In this document: piece by piece, positions 7,421 through 14,888 of the stretch
Position numbering within the stretch: position 1 is the stretch's first letter
How the letters are laid out: each line of letters opens with the position of its first letter
DNA from: CAIRNS01 sp049508565
Lineage (GTDB): Bacteria; Elusimicrobiota; Endomicrobiia; Endomicrobiales; CAIRNS01
Assembly: GCA_049508565.1 (NCBI GenBank)
Contig: JBELAT010000013.1
Location: 1 to 22,219, forward strand
DNA length: 22,219 bases
Direction: 5' to 3'
Made by a program: the position numbers and the translations under genes
The notes under the pieces: model-generated
The model's input: the letters and a program-made list of their open reading frames with translations, nothing else
Told to the model about the DNA's origin: nothing
Database searches by the model: none

Positions 7421-9616
7421 ATGGCAGAATTTCTCGACAAGCTTAACCCCAAACAAAAAGAGGCGGTCCTGCATATTGACCAGCCGCTAATAATTTTTGC
7501 CGGTGCTGGAACAGGTAAAACCCGGGTGATTACCTGCCGTATCGCTCATCTTTTAGGCAGCGGGGTTTCTCCCTGGCAGATCCTGGCTGTTACTTTTACC
7601 AATAAAGCCGCTGAGGAAATGCGCCGTCGGGTTGATGAGCTTGCTGCCGGACAGGGTCGTGGAGTCTGGATATCTACCTATCACTCATTTGGAGCGCAAT
7701 TTCTGCGTGTTGAAGCTAAGCAGATCGGATTAAACCCCGAATTCCTTATATATGATACAAACGACCAGAAACATGTTATCAAAGATGTGATCGAGCTACT
7801 TAATCTCAGCGATAAAACGTACAAACCTTCACGCATTATTGAGCTCATCAGTCGCGCAAAAGACGACTTGCTTGACGCTGACTCATATGCTATCCATGCA
7901 CTGGCATCCGGTGATAATTTCCGCCAGACCGCAGCGGCCATTTATGAAATATATCAGAAAAAGCTTAATCAGGCTGGTGCGCTGGATTTCGGTGATCTTA
8001 TCATGCGTACTGTCATGGCTTTGCGCGATAATACTGCTCTGCGGGAAAAATATCAGGAGCGGTTTAAGTATGTTTTAGTCGACGAATACCAGGATACTAA
8101 TCATGGACAGTACCTGCTGACCAAATACCTGTCGGCAAAACACAAAAACATCTGCGTCGTAGGCGATGATGATCAGTCGGTCTATTCCTGGCGTGGCGCC
8201 GACATTCGCAACATCCTTGAGTTCGAACGTGACTATCCCGGCTGTCGCATGATCAAGCTGGAACAAAATTACCGGTCCACTCCTAATATATTAAATACTG
8301 CCTGGCAGGTGGTCCAGCGAAATCAGAAGCGTGTTGAGAAGAAACTGTGGACGAACAATAGCGAAGGCGAAACCGTCCAGCTTATCGAAGCACGTAATGA
8401 ACTCGATGAGGCGCAGGACATTGTGTACAAAGTCCAGTCGTTGACCCGTAAATATGGGTATAAACGCAATGATTTTGCCGTATTTTATCGCACCAACGCT
8501 CAGTCGCGCGTTCTTGAAGACGCATTCCGGCGCGAGGGAATACCCTATGCTGTTATCGGGACGATGCGATTTTATGAACGGGCCGAGATCAAAGATGTTC
8601 TCGCGTACTTAAAACTCATTCATAACCCTCATGATAACGTCAGTTTCAAACGTGTGGTCAATGTGCCTCGGCGCGGTATCGGCAAGGCCACCATTGACAC
8701 GCTTGATCAACTTGCGAACGAGAAAAACTGTTCGATCTGGCAAGCTATGGTTATGGCCGGCGATAAAAAGGGCTTAACTATTTTTCGTAACATAATAGAA
8801 GAACTTCGTGCGCTGAAAGATGCTCATACCGTCAAAGAGATAACTGCGCTGGTTCTTGAAAAAACGCGGTTTGTTGAAGATCTTAAAAGCGAAGACACCA
8901 TCGAATCGCGTAGTCGGGTCGAAAATATTTACGAATTAATGTCGGCGATCGACGAGTTTGAAACCCGATCGCCTGATAAAACGCTTGCCGGGTACCTGAC
9001 GCAAGTTTCCCTGGTCAATGATATCGATGAATGGTCTGAAGAAACCGACCGAGTGACATTGATGACGCTCCACCTGGCAAAAGGGCTGGAATTCAAGTCG
9101 GTGTTTGTGACGGGTCTAGAAGAAGGATTGTTCCCGATCGGCGATGCCGCATTTGATGAATCAGATCTTGAAGAAGAACGGCGTCTGATGTATGTCGGGA
9201 TGACACGCGCCAAGGAACACCTGTATCTTTCCTGGGCTGCAGAACGGCGGGTTTACGGCAAAACCCGATGGAACTTGCCCTCCCGTTTTATCGCTGAGGC
9301 GGGTTTGCAGACAGAACCTCGTGAACAACAGAATGAAAATCGCTACCGCCACTCCGTCAAAGTCTCTAATGTTCCGCCAGATAACCTAAATGAAAACGAA
9401 ACCAGCACGCCTGCATCAGTGAGCGCTCCGACTGACAACCAAGAAGACCATTCTCTTTTTAAGATCGGTTCCCGCGTCCTCCATCAGATGTTCGGGCCCG
9501 GAAAAATAATCGACCGATCCGGTGCTGGTGATGATCTGAAGCTTGTCGTTGTCTTTGATACTGGGCAATGGAAAAAGCTCCTCGCCAAATATGCAAATCT
9601 CCAACAAATCGATTGA
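7421..9616 (+). CDS. pcrA: ATP-dependent 3'-5' DNA helicase PcrA/UvrD
   Basis: A 731-residue superfamily-1A helicase, the usual length for PcrA/UvrD, which unwinds DNA in nucleotide excision and mismatch repair and clears RecA filaments. Motifs in order: Q motif LNPKQKEAV (8-16), Walker A GAGTGKT (28-34), motif Ia FTNKAAEEM, motif II VDEYQDTN (about 219-226), motif III GDDDQSVYSWRGA, motif IV EQNYRST, motif V LMTLHLAKGLEF and motif VI EERRLMYVGMTRA. The C-terminal tail (FKIGSRVLHQMFGPGKI, then KKLLAKYANLQQI) is the Tudor-like RNA-polymerase contact domain typical of PcrA/UvrD, separated by a low-complexity linker. Start at 7421 is the first ATG of the conserved frame; there is no visible SD. 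It stands alone and is the most GC-rich gene around, unlike the AT-rich block that follows. Confidence 0.96.
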   Translation: MAEFLDKLNPKQKEAVLHIDQPLIIFAGAGTGKTRVITCRIAHLLGSGVSPWQILAVTFTNKAAEEMRRRVDELAAGQGRGVWISTYHSFGAQFLRVEAKQIGLNPEFLIYDTNDQKHVIKDVIELLNLSDKTYKPSRIIELISRAKDDLLDADSYAIHALASGDNFRQTAAAIYEIYQKKLNQAGALDFGDLIMRTVMALRDNTALREKYQERFKYVLVDEYQDTNHGQYLLTKYLSAKHKNICVVGDDDQSVYSWRGADIRNILEFERDYPGCRMIKLEQNYRSTPNILNTAWQVVQRNQKRVEKKLWTNNSEGETVQLIEARNELDEAQDIVYKVQSLTRKYGYKRNDFAVFYRTNAQSRVLEDAFRREGIPYAVIGTMRFYERAEIKDVLAYLKLIHNPHDNVSFKRVVNVPRRGIGKATIDTLDQLANEKNCSIWQAMVMAGDKKGLTIFRNIIEELRALKDAHTVKEITALVLEKTRFVEDLKSEDTIESRSRVENIYELMSAIDEFETRSPDKTLAGYLTQVSLVNDIDEWSEETDRVTLMTLHLAKGLEFKSVFVTGLEEGLFPIGDAAFDESDLEEERRLMYVGMTRAKEHLYLSWAAERRVYGKTRWNLPSRFIAEAGLQTEPREQQNENRYRHSVKVSNVPPDNLNENETSTPASVSAPTDNQEDHSLFKIGSRVLHQMFGPGKIIDRSGAGDDLKLVVVFDTGQWKKLLAKYANLQQID

Positions 9617-9659
9617 TAAATAAGAAAAGAGAATATATAGAGTATTTATTGAAAAACCA

Positions 9660-9688
9660 TTGACAATTATAGTGTTTCATATTATATT
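9660..9688 (+). promoter_or_regulatory. Near-consensus sigma70 promoter
   Basis: TTGACA at 9660-9665, a 17-nt spacer and TATATT at 9683-9688 match the sigma70 consensus at 11 of 12 positions. It is the best promoter match in the window. Transcription would start near 9695, 44 nt past the helicase stop, and reach the strong terminator at 9796-9838. Confidence 0.7.
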
Positions 9689-9747
9689 TATTGAGTCATT
9701 GAACAAGCATTTGTAACCAAAAACAAATGAGGGAGTCAATGCACTAA

Positions 9748-9804
9748 ATGGCCAAGATACGTAATACGGATCTCAATAGATATTTCTATACAAGTAAAAG
9801 ATAA
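9748..9804 (+). CDS. Possible 18-aa small ORF inside the leader
   Basis: ATG at 9748 opens MAKIRNTDLNRYFYTSKR and stops at TAA 9802-9804, inside the left arm of the terminator stem. GAGGGAG lies 12 nt upstream, rather far. A two-codon frame (ATG CAC TAA, 9739-9747) ends immediately before it. If translated, ribosomes would run into the terminator stem and could prevent its folding, as in leader-peptide attenuation. Chance occurrence is quite possible. Confidence 0.2.
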   Translation: MAKIRNTDLNRYFYTSKR

Positions 9805-9838
9805 AAGCAGAGCGGATTTAGCTCTGCTTTTATCTTTT
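9796..9838 (+). terminator. Perfect 18-bp intrinsic terminator (bidirectional)
   Basis: AAAAGATAAAAGCAGAGC (9796-9813) and its exact complement GCTCTGCTTTTATCTTTT (9821-9838) flank a 7-nt loop GGATTTA. The G-C rich end is next to the loop and the outer part gives U-rich RNA on either strand. It can end the helicase mRNA as well as the short transcript from 9695. Confidence 0.85.
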
Positions 9839-9840
9839 GG

Positions 9841-9869
9841 TTGAATCATGATAATAGGGGATCCAAAAT
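9841..9869 (+). promoter_or_regulatory. Weak promoter candidate for the methyltransferase operon
   Basis: TTGAAT at 9841-9846, 17 nt, then CAAAAT at 9864-9869, directly after the terminator. Each hexamer matches consensus at about four positions. It would give a leader of about 55 nt for the gene at 9931. Read-through from the stronger promoter at 9660 is the alternative. Confidence 0.25.
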
Positions 9870-9930
9870 AGCTTGATTGTTATGCCCTAAGTAAATAAAA
9901 GATTTATCGGAGGCTATTACGAACTACTCA

Positions 9931-11016
9931 ATGAATGATGAGCAAACTAAAAGGAACATTGTCAATGTGCTTGAAAATGATTTTTCTCAGATCGATCAAC
10001 AATTCATGCTTGCCACTGCTGGGATGAAGGATTATTTAGAGCAAATCAAAGAGCAGTTTGATGGTTATGATCAAAAGTTTGAGGAACTTGAAAAACAGAT
10101 AAGTTATATCGAAAGCCAGAAGCATTCTGTGTTCGCTGTAATAGATGAACATTTTAGAAAAGTTTGGAATATTATGCAGAAGATACCAAAGGAGCAGTAT
10201 GAAACGCATAAAGCGTATTTCCAATATAAATTGCATAAATATTTTGCAGAACACTCAGAAATAAATCGCCGGATATGTGAGAAGCCGTTTGGATATGATG
10301 GCGATTTCATTATGATGAGCCTCATTTATGATTATCATGAGGGGAAATATCTCGGAGATAATAGTTTTGAACGATTGATTAACAATTACACCTGCAATAT
10401 TCCTGTCTCATCTTCTAATATACAGCGCAAGAATTATATAAAAGAAAAAATATCTACAACGGCGCAAAGGATAACGAATCCTAAGATTCTGAGTGTTGGA
10501 TGTGGGCCTGCGCAAGAGCTGTTTGAATTAATCAAAGACAAGCAAATCACAAAACCTTTTGAAATCACTTTGCTCGATTTTGAGCGAAAAGCTATTGAGT
10601 ATATAGAAGATGAACTCAAAAAGCATAGTATAAAAGGTTTGCCTATTAAACTCAATATGGTTCGTGCCAACATAATAGATATATTAAAGAGCAAAAATTC
10701 AAAATATGGGAACGAATCTTATGATCTAATATATGTTTCAGGAGTATTTGATTATTTGGGGGAAAGAGCATGTCATAAGATATTAGCTGGACTCTATAAA
10801 AAGCTAAATAAAAAAGGCAATCTGTTGGCCTGCAATATTTCTTTAAAAAATGATTATCATAGAGCATATTATGAAATATTTGGTGGGTGGGAGATGAATC
10901 ATAGGAGTGAAGATGAAGTACTTTCGTGGGTTAAGGATCTTAATGATTTTTCATCCGGTTCGTGTGAATTAATTTATTGTGGTAACTACTTGGTGTTAAA
11001 TATTGCAAAATTATGA
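9931..11016 (+). CDS. PhcB-family SAM-dependent methyltransferase (signal synthase candidate)
   Basis: A 361-residue class I methyltransferase. Residues 1-85 are coiled-coil-like and lack the cyclic-nucleotide domain some relatives carry. Next comes the family mark KPFGYDGDFIMMSLIYDY, then SAM motif I ILSVGCGPAQELFE, motif II ITLLDFERKAIEYIE with the ribose-binding Asp, and YDLIYVSGVFDYLGERACHKILAGLY. The ending with EMNHRSEDEVLSW is also typical. This is the family annotated as extracellular-factor 3-hydroxypalmitic acid methyl ester synthesis proteins; PhcB of Ralstonia methylates a 3-hydroxy fatty acid to make a diffusible signal. The stop overlaps the start of the histidine kinase by 4 nt (ATGA), so the two are translationally coupled. 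The gene is AT-rich. GGAGG is 17 nt from the ATG, unusually far; no better in-frame ATG exists before an upstream stop at 9892. Confidence 0.85.
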   Translation: MNDEQTKRNIVNVLENDFSQIDQQFMLATAGMKDYLEQIKEQFDGYDQKFEELEKQISYIESQKHSVFAVIDEHFRKVWNIMQKIPKEQYETHKAYFQYKLHKYFAEHSEINRRICEKPFGYDGDFIMMSLIYDYHEGKYLGDNSFERLINNYTCNIPVSSSNIQRKNYIKEKISTTAQRITNPKILSVGCGPAQELFELIKDKQITKPFEITLLDFERKAIEYIEDELKKHSIKGLPIKLNMVRANIIDILKSKNSKYGNESYDLIYVSGVFDYLGERACHKILAGLYKKLNKKGNLLACNISLKNDYHRAYYEIFGGWEMNHRSEDEVLSWVKDLNDFSSGSCELIYCGNYLVLNIAKL

Positions 11017-13196
11017 ATAATCTCGTTATATCAGGAGCTTTTGTATTTCTAAGCAGTGTAACATGCGCAATATTTACATTTTTTATTTCTCCACGAAATA
11101 TTCAAAAAAGTGTGTGGAGTTTATTTGGTTTATCTGTAGGATTATGGGGGTTAGGGCTTTTACTGGCATTTCATTCAAATGATGCAGCTAACGCTCTTTT
11201 CTGGGCAAGGTTTCTAAATTCCGTTGCAATTTTAATCCCTCTATTCTTTGTACATTTTGTTATTTTGTTTACCAATAAGTCAGTTTCGAAAAGACGAGAA
11301 CTTATTTTTTACTATTTTATAGTAATCACATTCTTTTTATTGACCATCATTTATCCTCAATATTTTGTAAAAAGTGTTAGCCCAAAGTTTTCTTTTAATA
11401 ATTATCCTGATCCCGGAGTACTTTACTATGTTTTCCCTTTATTGTTTGGTTATCTTGTGTGTTATGGCATAGTATTATTGGTAAATGATCTCCTTGCAAC
11501 GAATAGCAGTATTAAAAGAAATCAAATAAAATATTTTCTGATAGGTATTGCTATTGGGTTTAGTGGTGGTTCAACCACTTTTTTTCATGTCTTTAATATT
11601 AATATTTATCCCTTTGGAACTTATCTCGTCCCCTGTCATGTCTTAACGGTATCATATGCGGTATTAAAATATAGATTAATGGATATAAAAGTTGCGATAA
11701 CGAGAGCAACTCTTTTCATAGCGGTTTATGCTATTGTGTTGGGTTTGCCGTTTCTTTTTGCGTTTAAAACAGGTTTTTGGGTGTGGTCTTTAGTAATGAT
11801 GGCCGCTTTTGCCAGCGGTGGCCCATTTCTTTTTCTCTTATTAAAAGATAGTGCGGAGAAAATATTACTTGCCGAGCAGAAACGTTACCAGCAGATATTA
11901 CTACAAGCATCCTCTGGCATGCTCAAACAACATGACCTGGATAAATTGCTCAAACTTACCGTGTATATCATAAAAAGAGCCGTGAAAATAAAATTTGCAG
12001 CCGCGTTCATTCATAACAAGAGCGATCATACATATGAACTGCGTGCCATACGGAACGGCAAAATTAAGCTTTTTAAATACGCTTTTCTGGAAGATCATCC
12101 TCTGATAGCGTATATCCAAAAACACAGGGATCCGTTTACCTATGACGATCTTCCCCAGGAAATCAAAGATGCGATAGAGTTAAAATTGGGGATAAACCTC
12201 GTTGTGCCGTCGTTTATTGAGAATGAGCTTTTAGGGTTTATTTTACTCGGCAACAAGGTCAATAATATGTTATATTCCGAGGACGATATTAACATTTTTA
12301 TCACTTTGTCTAACCAGGCAGCGCTGGCAATAGAAAACTGCAACTATCTCAAAGAATATTCCGCTGCGAAACAAAAAATGTATGCCGACCAGAAACGGAC
12401 TTCCCTCTTAGAACTTATGAGCGGAATCGTGCACAAGGTAAAAAATATGCTGGGAGGCATATGCCTGCCCGCCCAGGGAGTGCAGGAATCACTTGAAGAC
12501 CTGTACAAAGCAAATCCTTCCTTAAAAACCAACGAAAACGTAAAGAAATATCACGATGAAGTCCTGGATGCGGTCAAGAGAATAGACGCGAATGGCCAAA
12601 AGATCAATAATGTTTTCGTCAGAGCGATAGATTTGGCCCAGGCCGGAGTTGAAGATGCAGTTTTCGAGAAGCATTCACTGAAGCAGCTGATTGGGATAGC
12701 CACTGAGACTATAAAATCAAAATATACTGTAAATGCACTACCGCTTGAAACAGAAATTCCAGCCAATGACCTGATTTATGGCGTTAAAAGCAGGTTGGTT
12801 GATATCCTAGAAAATATACTAAGCAACGCTTATATAGCGACGGTTGAAATACTTGATTATATCGACTATGAAAAGAAGAAAGATTATAGGCCGTTAATTA
12901 AAGTGAGCCTGACCAACAGAGGCAATGCACAGCGCATAACGATTACGGATAATGGCGTGGGAATGAGAGAAGACGGGAAAAAGAAAGTATTTGCACCGTT
13001 TCGCAACACTGGTTCGCGGTTCATGCGTTCGGGCATGGGAACCTATGTTATCAAACCGATGGTAGAAGATATTCATAACGGCAAAATATGGTTTAATTCG
13101 GAATTTATGCAAGGCACGACCTTTTATGTTGAACTGCCCAGCGAACAGGGAGAATCTTATGAGCGAAGTTCAGAAGGCTCGCCTGTTATTGATTGA
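11013..13196 (+). CDS. Membrane sensor histidine kinase with 9 TM segments, GAF and kinase core (PhcS-like role)
   Basis: A 727-residue sensor kinase. Residues 1-222 hold seven TM helices of the 'histidine kinase N-terminal 7TM' type, ending in the typical phrase VLKYRLMDIKVAITRATLF, followed by two more TM helices to about 278. A GAF domain spans about 290-445. The dimerisation/phosphoacceptor helix carries GIVHKVKNML with His474; the usual Glu after His is Lys. The ATPase domain is complete: N box ENILSNA (600-606), G1 DNGVG (646-650), F box FAPFRNTGS and G2 SGMGTYVI. It is coupled by a 4-nt overlap to the PhcB-like methyltransferase, so it is the natural receptor for that enzyme's product (inference). 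Base composition changes at the TM/GAF boundary, near 11850. Its last codons overlap a response-regulator remnant. Confidence 0.9.
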   Translation: MNNLVISGAFVFLSSVTCAIFTFFISPRNIQKSVWSLFGLSVGLWGLGLLLAFHSNDAANALFWARFLNSVAILIPLFFVHFVILFTNKSVSKRRELIFYYFIVITFFLLTIIYPQYFVKSVSPKFSFNNYPDPGVLYYVFPLLFGYLVCYGIVLLVNDLLATNSSIKRNQIKYFLIGIAIGFSGGSTTFFHVFNINIYPFGTYLVPCHVLTVSYAVLKYRLMDIKVAITRATLFIAVYAIVLGLPFLFAFKTGFWVWSLVMMAAFASGGPFLFLLLKDSAEKILLAEQKRYQQILLQASSGMLKQHDLDKLLKLTVYIIKRAVKIKFAAAFIHNKSDHTYELRAIRNGKIKLFKYAFLEDHPLIAYIQKHRDPFTYDDLPQEIKDAIELKLGINLVVPSFIENELLGFILLGNKVNNMLYSEDDINIFITLSNQAALAIENCNYLKEYSAAKQKMYADQKRTSLLELMSGIVHKVKNMLGGICLPAQGVQESLEDLYKANPSLKTNENVKKYHDEVLDAVKRIDANGQKINNVFVRAIDLAQAGVEDAVFEKHSLKQLIGIATETIKSKYTVNALPLETEIPANDLIYGVKSRLVDILENILSNAYIATVEILDYIDYEKKKDYRPLIKVSLTNRGNAQRITITDNGVGMREDGKKKVFAPFRNTGSRFMRSGMGTYVIKPMVEDIHNGKIWFNSEFMQGTTFYVELPSEQGESYERSSEGSPVID

Positions 13197-13203
13197 TGAC
13201 TAA
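13159..13203 (+). pseudogene. 5' remnant of a response regulator gene (14 codons)
   Basis: An ATG with GGGAG 7 nt upstream opens MSEVQKARLLLIDD and then meets TAA. The sequence is the first strand and the acidic pair of a receiver domain, like MTDEKKPQILLVDD of the intact hybrid downstream. It overlaps the last 38 nt of the kinase gene, so kinase and lost regulator were once coupled. Everything after the Asp-Asp pair is missing. Confidence 0.75.
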
Positions 13204-13254
13204 GAATATATATGAAGTCAATAGTACGAACTCTGACCAGTGTAGGCTAAAATA

Positions 13255-13272
13255 TTGTTCGCATCTGAACAA
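13255..13272 (+). repeat. Short palindrome at the edge of the scar
   Basis: TTGTTC and GAACAA form a perfect 6-bp inverted repeat around GCATCT, ending 4 nt before the kinase-tail remnant. It may be an operator, a small hairpin or a chance match. Confidence 0.3.
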
Positions 13273-13276
13273 ATAA

Positions 13277-13351
13277 GGCACAACATTTTATGTTGAATTG
13301 CCGAAAGATCGCGGCAATCTAAGCAAAATGCCGGAGGAATCTTATGACTGA
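13277..13351 (+). pseudogene. 3' remnant of a second histidine kinase gene (25 codons with stop)
   Basis: In frame from 13277 the sequence encodes GTTFYVELP, then a short tail ending in EESYD and TGA at 13349-13351. The first nine residues are identical to the end of the intact kinase (codons at 13113-13139), and all base differences between the two stretches are synonymous. A TAA directly precedes the remnant. Its stop overlaps the start of the hybrid regulator by 8 nt, so it marks the lost cognate kinase of that regulator. Confidence 0.75.
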
Positions 13352-14867
13352 TGAAAAGAAACCGCAGATTCTTTTAGTCGATGATGAAGAAGCAATCTGT
13401 CAGGATATAGCCCGGTCTCTGGTTCGGGAAGGTTTTGATGTAGAGTACAGAACATCCGGTGAAAAAGGACTTGAATTTCTTGCAAAGAATCCTCACACCG
13501 ATATTGTACTTCTGGATATCAATCTTGGGGCGGGTCTCCGTGGAACGGAATGTCTTAAGATTATAAATAAAATGTATAAACATGTCCAAGTAATCATGCA
13601 TACCGGTGAGAAGGACCTTAATACTGGTGTAGAGTGTATGAAGTCTGGTGCCTATGATTTCACCACTAAGCCCTTCGAAAAACAAGTGTTCCTTGAAAAA
13701 GCCCGCGGTGCACTTGAAAAGAAGAAACTCTCTCTATTGGAAGAGAAAGAGAAACTTACCCTCATCACCGGGATGGCAGAAGGAGTCACTCATCAAATCA
13801 ACAATCGTTTATGCGAATTTTCAATGGAATCCGGAGATATTATACTCGATGTTGCTGATATGATGGAGAACAACAGGGAATACTTAGATAAAAATCCCGA
13901 ATTTAAGAAAACTGTTGAAAATGTTATGAAAACGGCCGAGGCAATCAGTAACAATGTACGAAAAACGTCCAACGTCATAAGCGGGATTATTAACTATGGT
14001 CGCATAAAATCGAACGGAACGCAATTAAGTTCTTTTAAACTCAAAGATCTCATTGAAAATGCGGTAGAACTGCTCATGATAAACAATAAGAGTGAACAGA
14101 TGCCGATAAAAATAGCTCCATATAACGAAGACCAGGAAATATATGGGATAAAATCTTTGTTGATAGAAGCGGTGTATGGTATTATGCAGAATGCATATGA
14201 AGCAGTTCTGCAAAGAGAAATCTTGTTGAAAGCAGATGAAAAAAAGACACCGTCTGAGATAACTGTTTCATTGACTGCCAGCCCGGATTCATACGTTCTG
14301 CAGATAAAAGATAACGGCATAGGAATGAAAGAAGAAGACAAAAATAAAATATACGCTCCTTATTTTACGACAAAACCATCAGCGTGCCCCGGAATCGGTG
14401 CAGGGTTGTACGTGATACGGCGAATTGTTGAAGATGATCACAAAGGAAAACTTTTGTTTGAGTCCAGTTATTTAAACGGTACGGTATTTTTCATAGAAAT
14501 TCCCCGGGAAAAGAAATTCAATTCAATTTTAATAGTTGATGACGAAGAAGAAACAGTGGAGCTTCTGGTTAAATCCCTTCAGCGGCAAGGAATAAAAGCC
14601 ATTGGGGCAAGGAGTGGCGGGGAGGCGCTTGAACTATTTAGAGACAATTATCCCGAATATGTTATTTTAGATATTCATCTCCCCGATACGAATGGCGATG
14701 TGGTAATAAAGGAAATGAAAAAAATTCATCCCTCTTCAAAGATATATTTTGTCACTGGTGACAATGCTATGAGCGAAATCAAAGCAAGAGAGCTGGGTGC
14801 CAGCGGAGTCATTGCCAAACCATTGTTACCATCGGAATTATTGGATAAGATACATAGCCGGAAATAA
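13344..14867 (+). CDS. Receiver-histidine kinase-receiver hybrid (PhcR-like, plus extra receiver)
   Basis: A 507-residue soluble signalling protein with three parts. Receiver 1 (about 7-125) has Asp13-Asp14, phosphoacceptor Asp58, Thr87 and Lys109. A kinase transmitter follows: phosphoacceptor helix GVTHQINNRL with His150, N box MQNAYEA (281-287), G1 DNGIG (323-327), F box YAPYFTTKPS and G2 PGIGAGLYVI. Receiver 2 (about 395-505) has Asp399-Asp400, Asp443, Thr471 and Lys492. All catalytic residues are present, so it could accept a phosphoryl group, autophosphorylate and pass phosphate on. Receivers with a C-terminal kinase domain are characteristic of PhcR in Ralstonia; the second receiver is an addition. 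There is no DNA-binding domain. GGAGGAA is placed 6 nt before the ATG. It follows a recombination scar after the sensor kinase. Confidence 0.9.
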   Translation: MTDEKKPQILLVDDEEAICQDIARSLVREGFDVEYRTSGEKGLEFLAKNPHTDIVLLDINLGAGLRGTECLKIINKMYKHVQVIMHTGEKDLNTGVECMKSGAYDFTTKPFEKQVFLEKARGALEKKKLSLLEEKEKLTLITGMAEGVTHQINNRLCEFSMESGDIILDVADMMENNREYLDKNPEFKKTVENVMKTAEAISNNVRKTSNVISGIINYGRIKSNGTQLSSFKLKDLIENAVELLMINNKSEQMPIKIAPYNEDQEIYGIKSLLIEAVYGIMQNAYEAVLQREILLKADEKKTPSEITVSLTASPDSYVLQIKDNGIGMKEEDKNKIYAPYFTTKPSACPGIGAGLYVIRRIVEDDHKGKLLFESSYLNGTVFFIEIPREKKFNSILIVDDEEETVELLVKSLQRQGIKAIGARSGGEALELFRDNYPEYVILDIHLPDTNGDVVIKEMKKIHPSSKIYFVTGDNAMSEIKARELGASGVIAKPLLPSELLDKIHSRK

Positions 14868-14888
14868 ATGTTTTACGAGGAGATAAAA

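Larger units (their letters stand above)
9695..9838 (+). ncRNA. Candidate small RNA or attenuated leader of the methyltransferase operon
   Basis: A near-consensus promoter and a perfect intrinsic-terminator stem bound about 145 nt with no sizeable gene. The predicted RNA contains a 5' hairpin CATTTGT-AACCAAAA-ACAAATG (9709-9730), a small hairpin ATAGA-TATT-TCTAT and the terminator stem. A purine-rich GAGGGAG at 9729-9735 could act as a ribosome site or an anti-SD decoy. It may be a free small RNA, or a leader whose terminator controls read-through into the quorum-sensing-like operon starting at 9931. No Rfam family is recognised. The region is 314 bp long between genes and this is its main content. 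Confidence 0.5.

Noticed and set aside
14868..14888. Upstream ATG of the receiver-pseudokinase directly after the hybrid's stop
   Set aside because: It has no SD, while ATG 14889 has GAGGAG at ideal distance and fits the usual receiver N-terminus.
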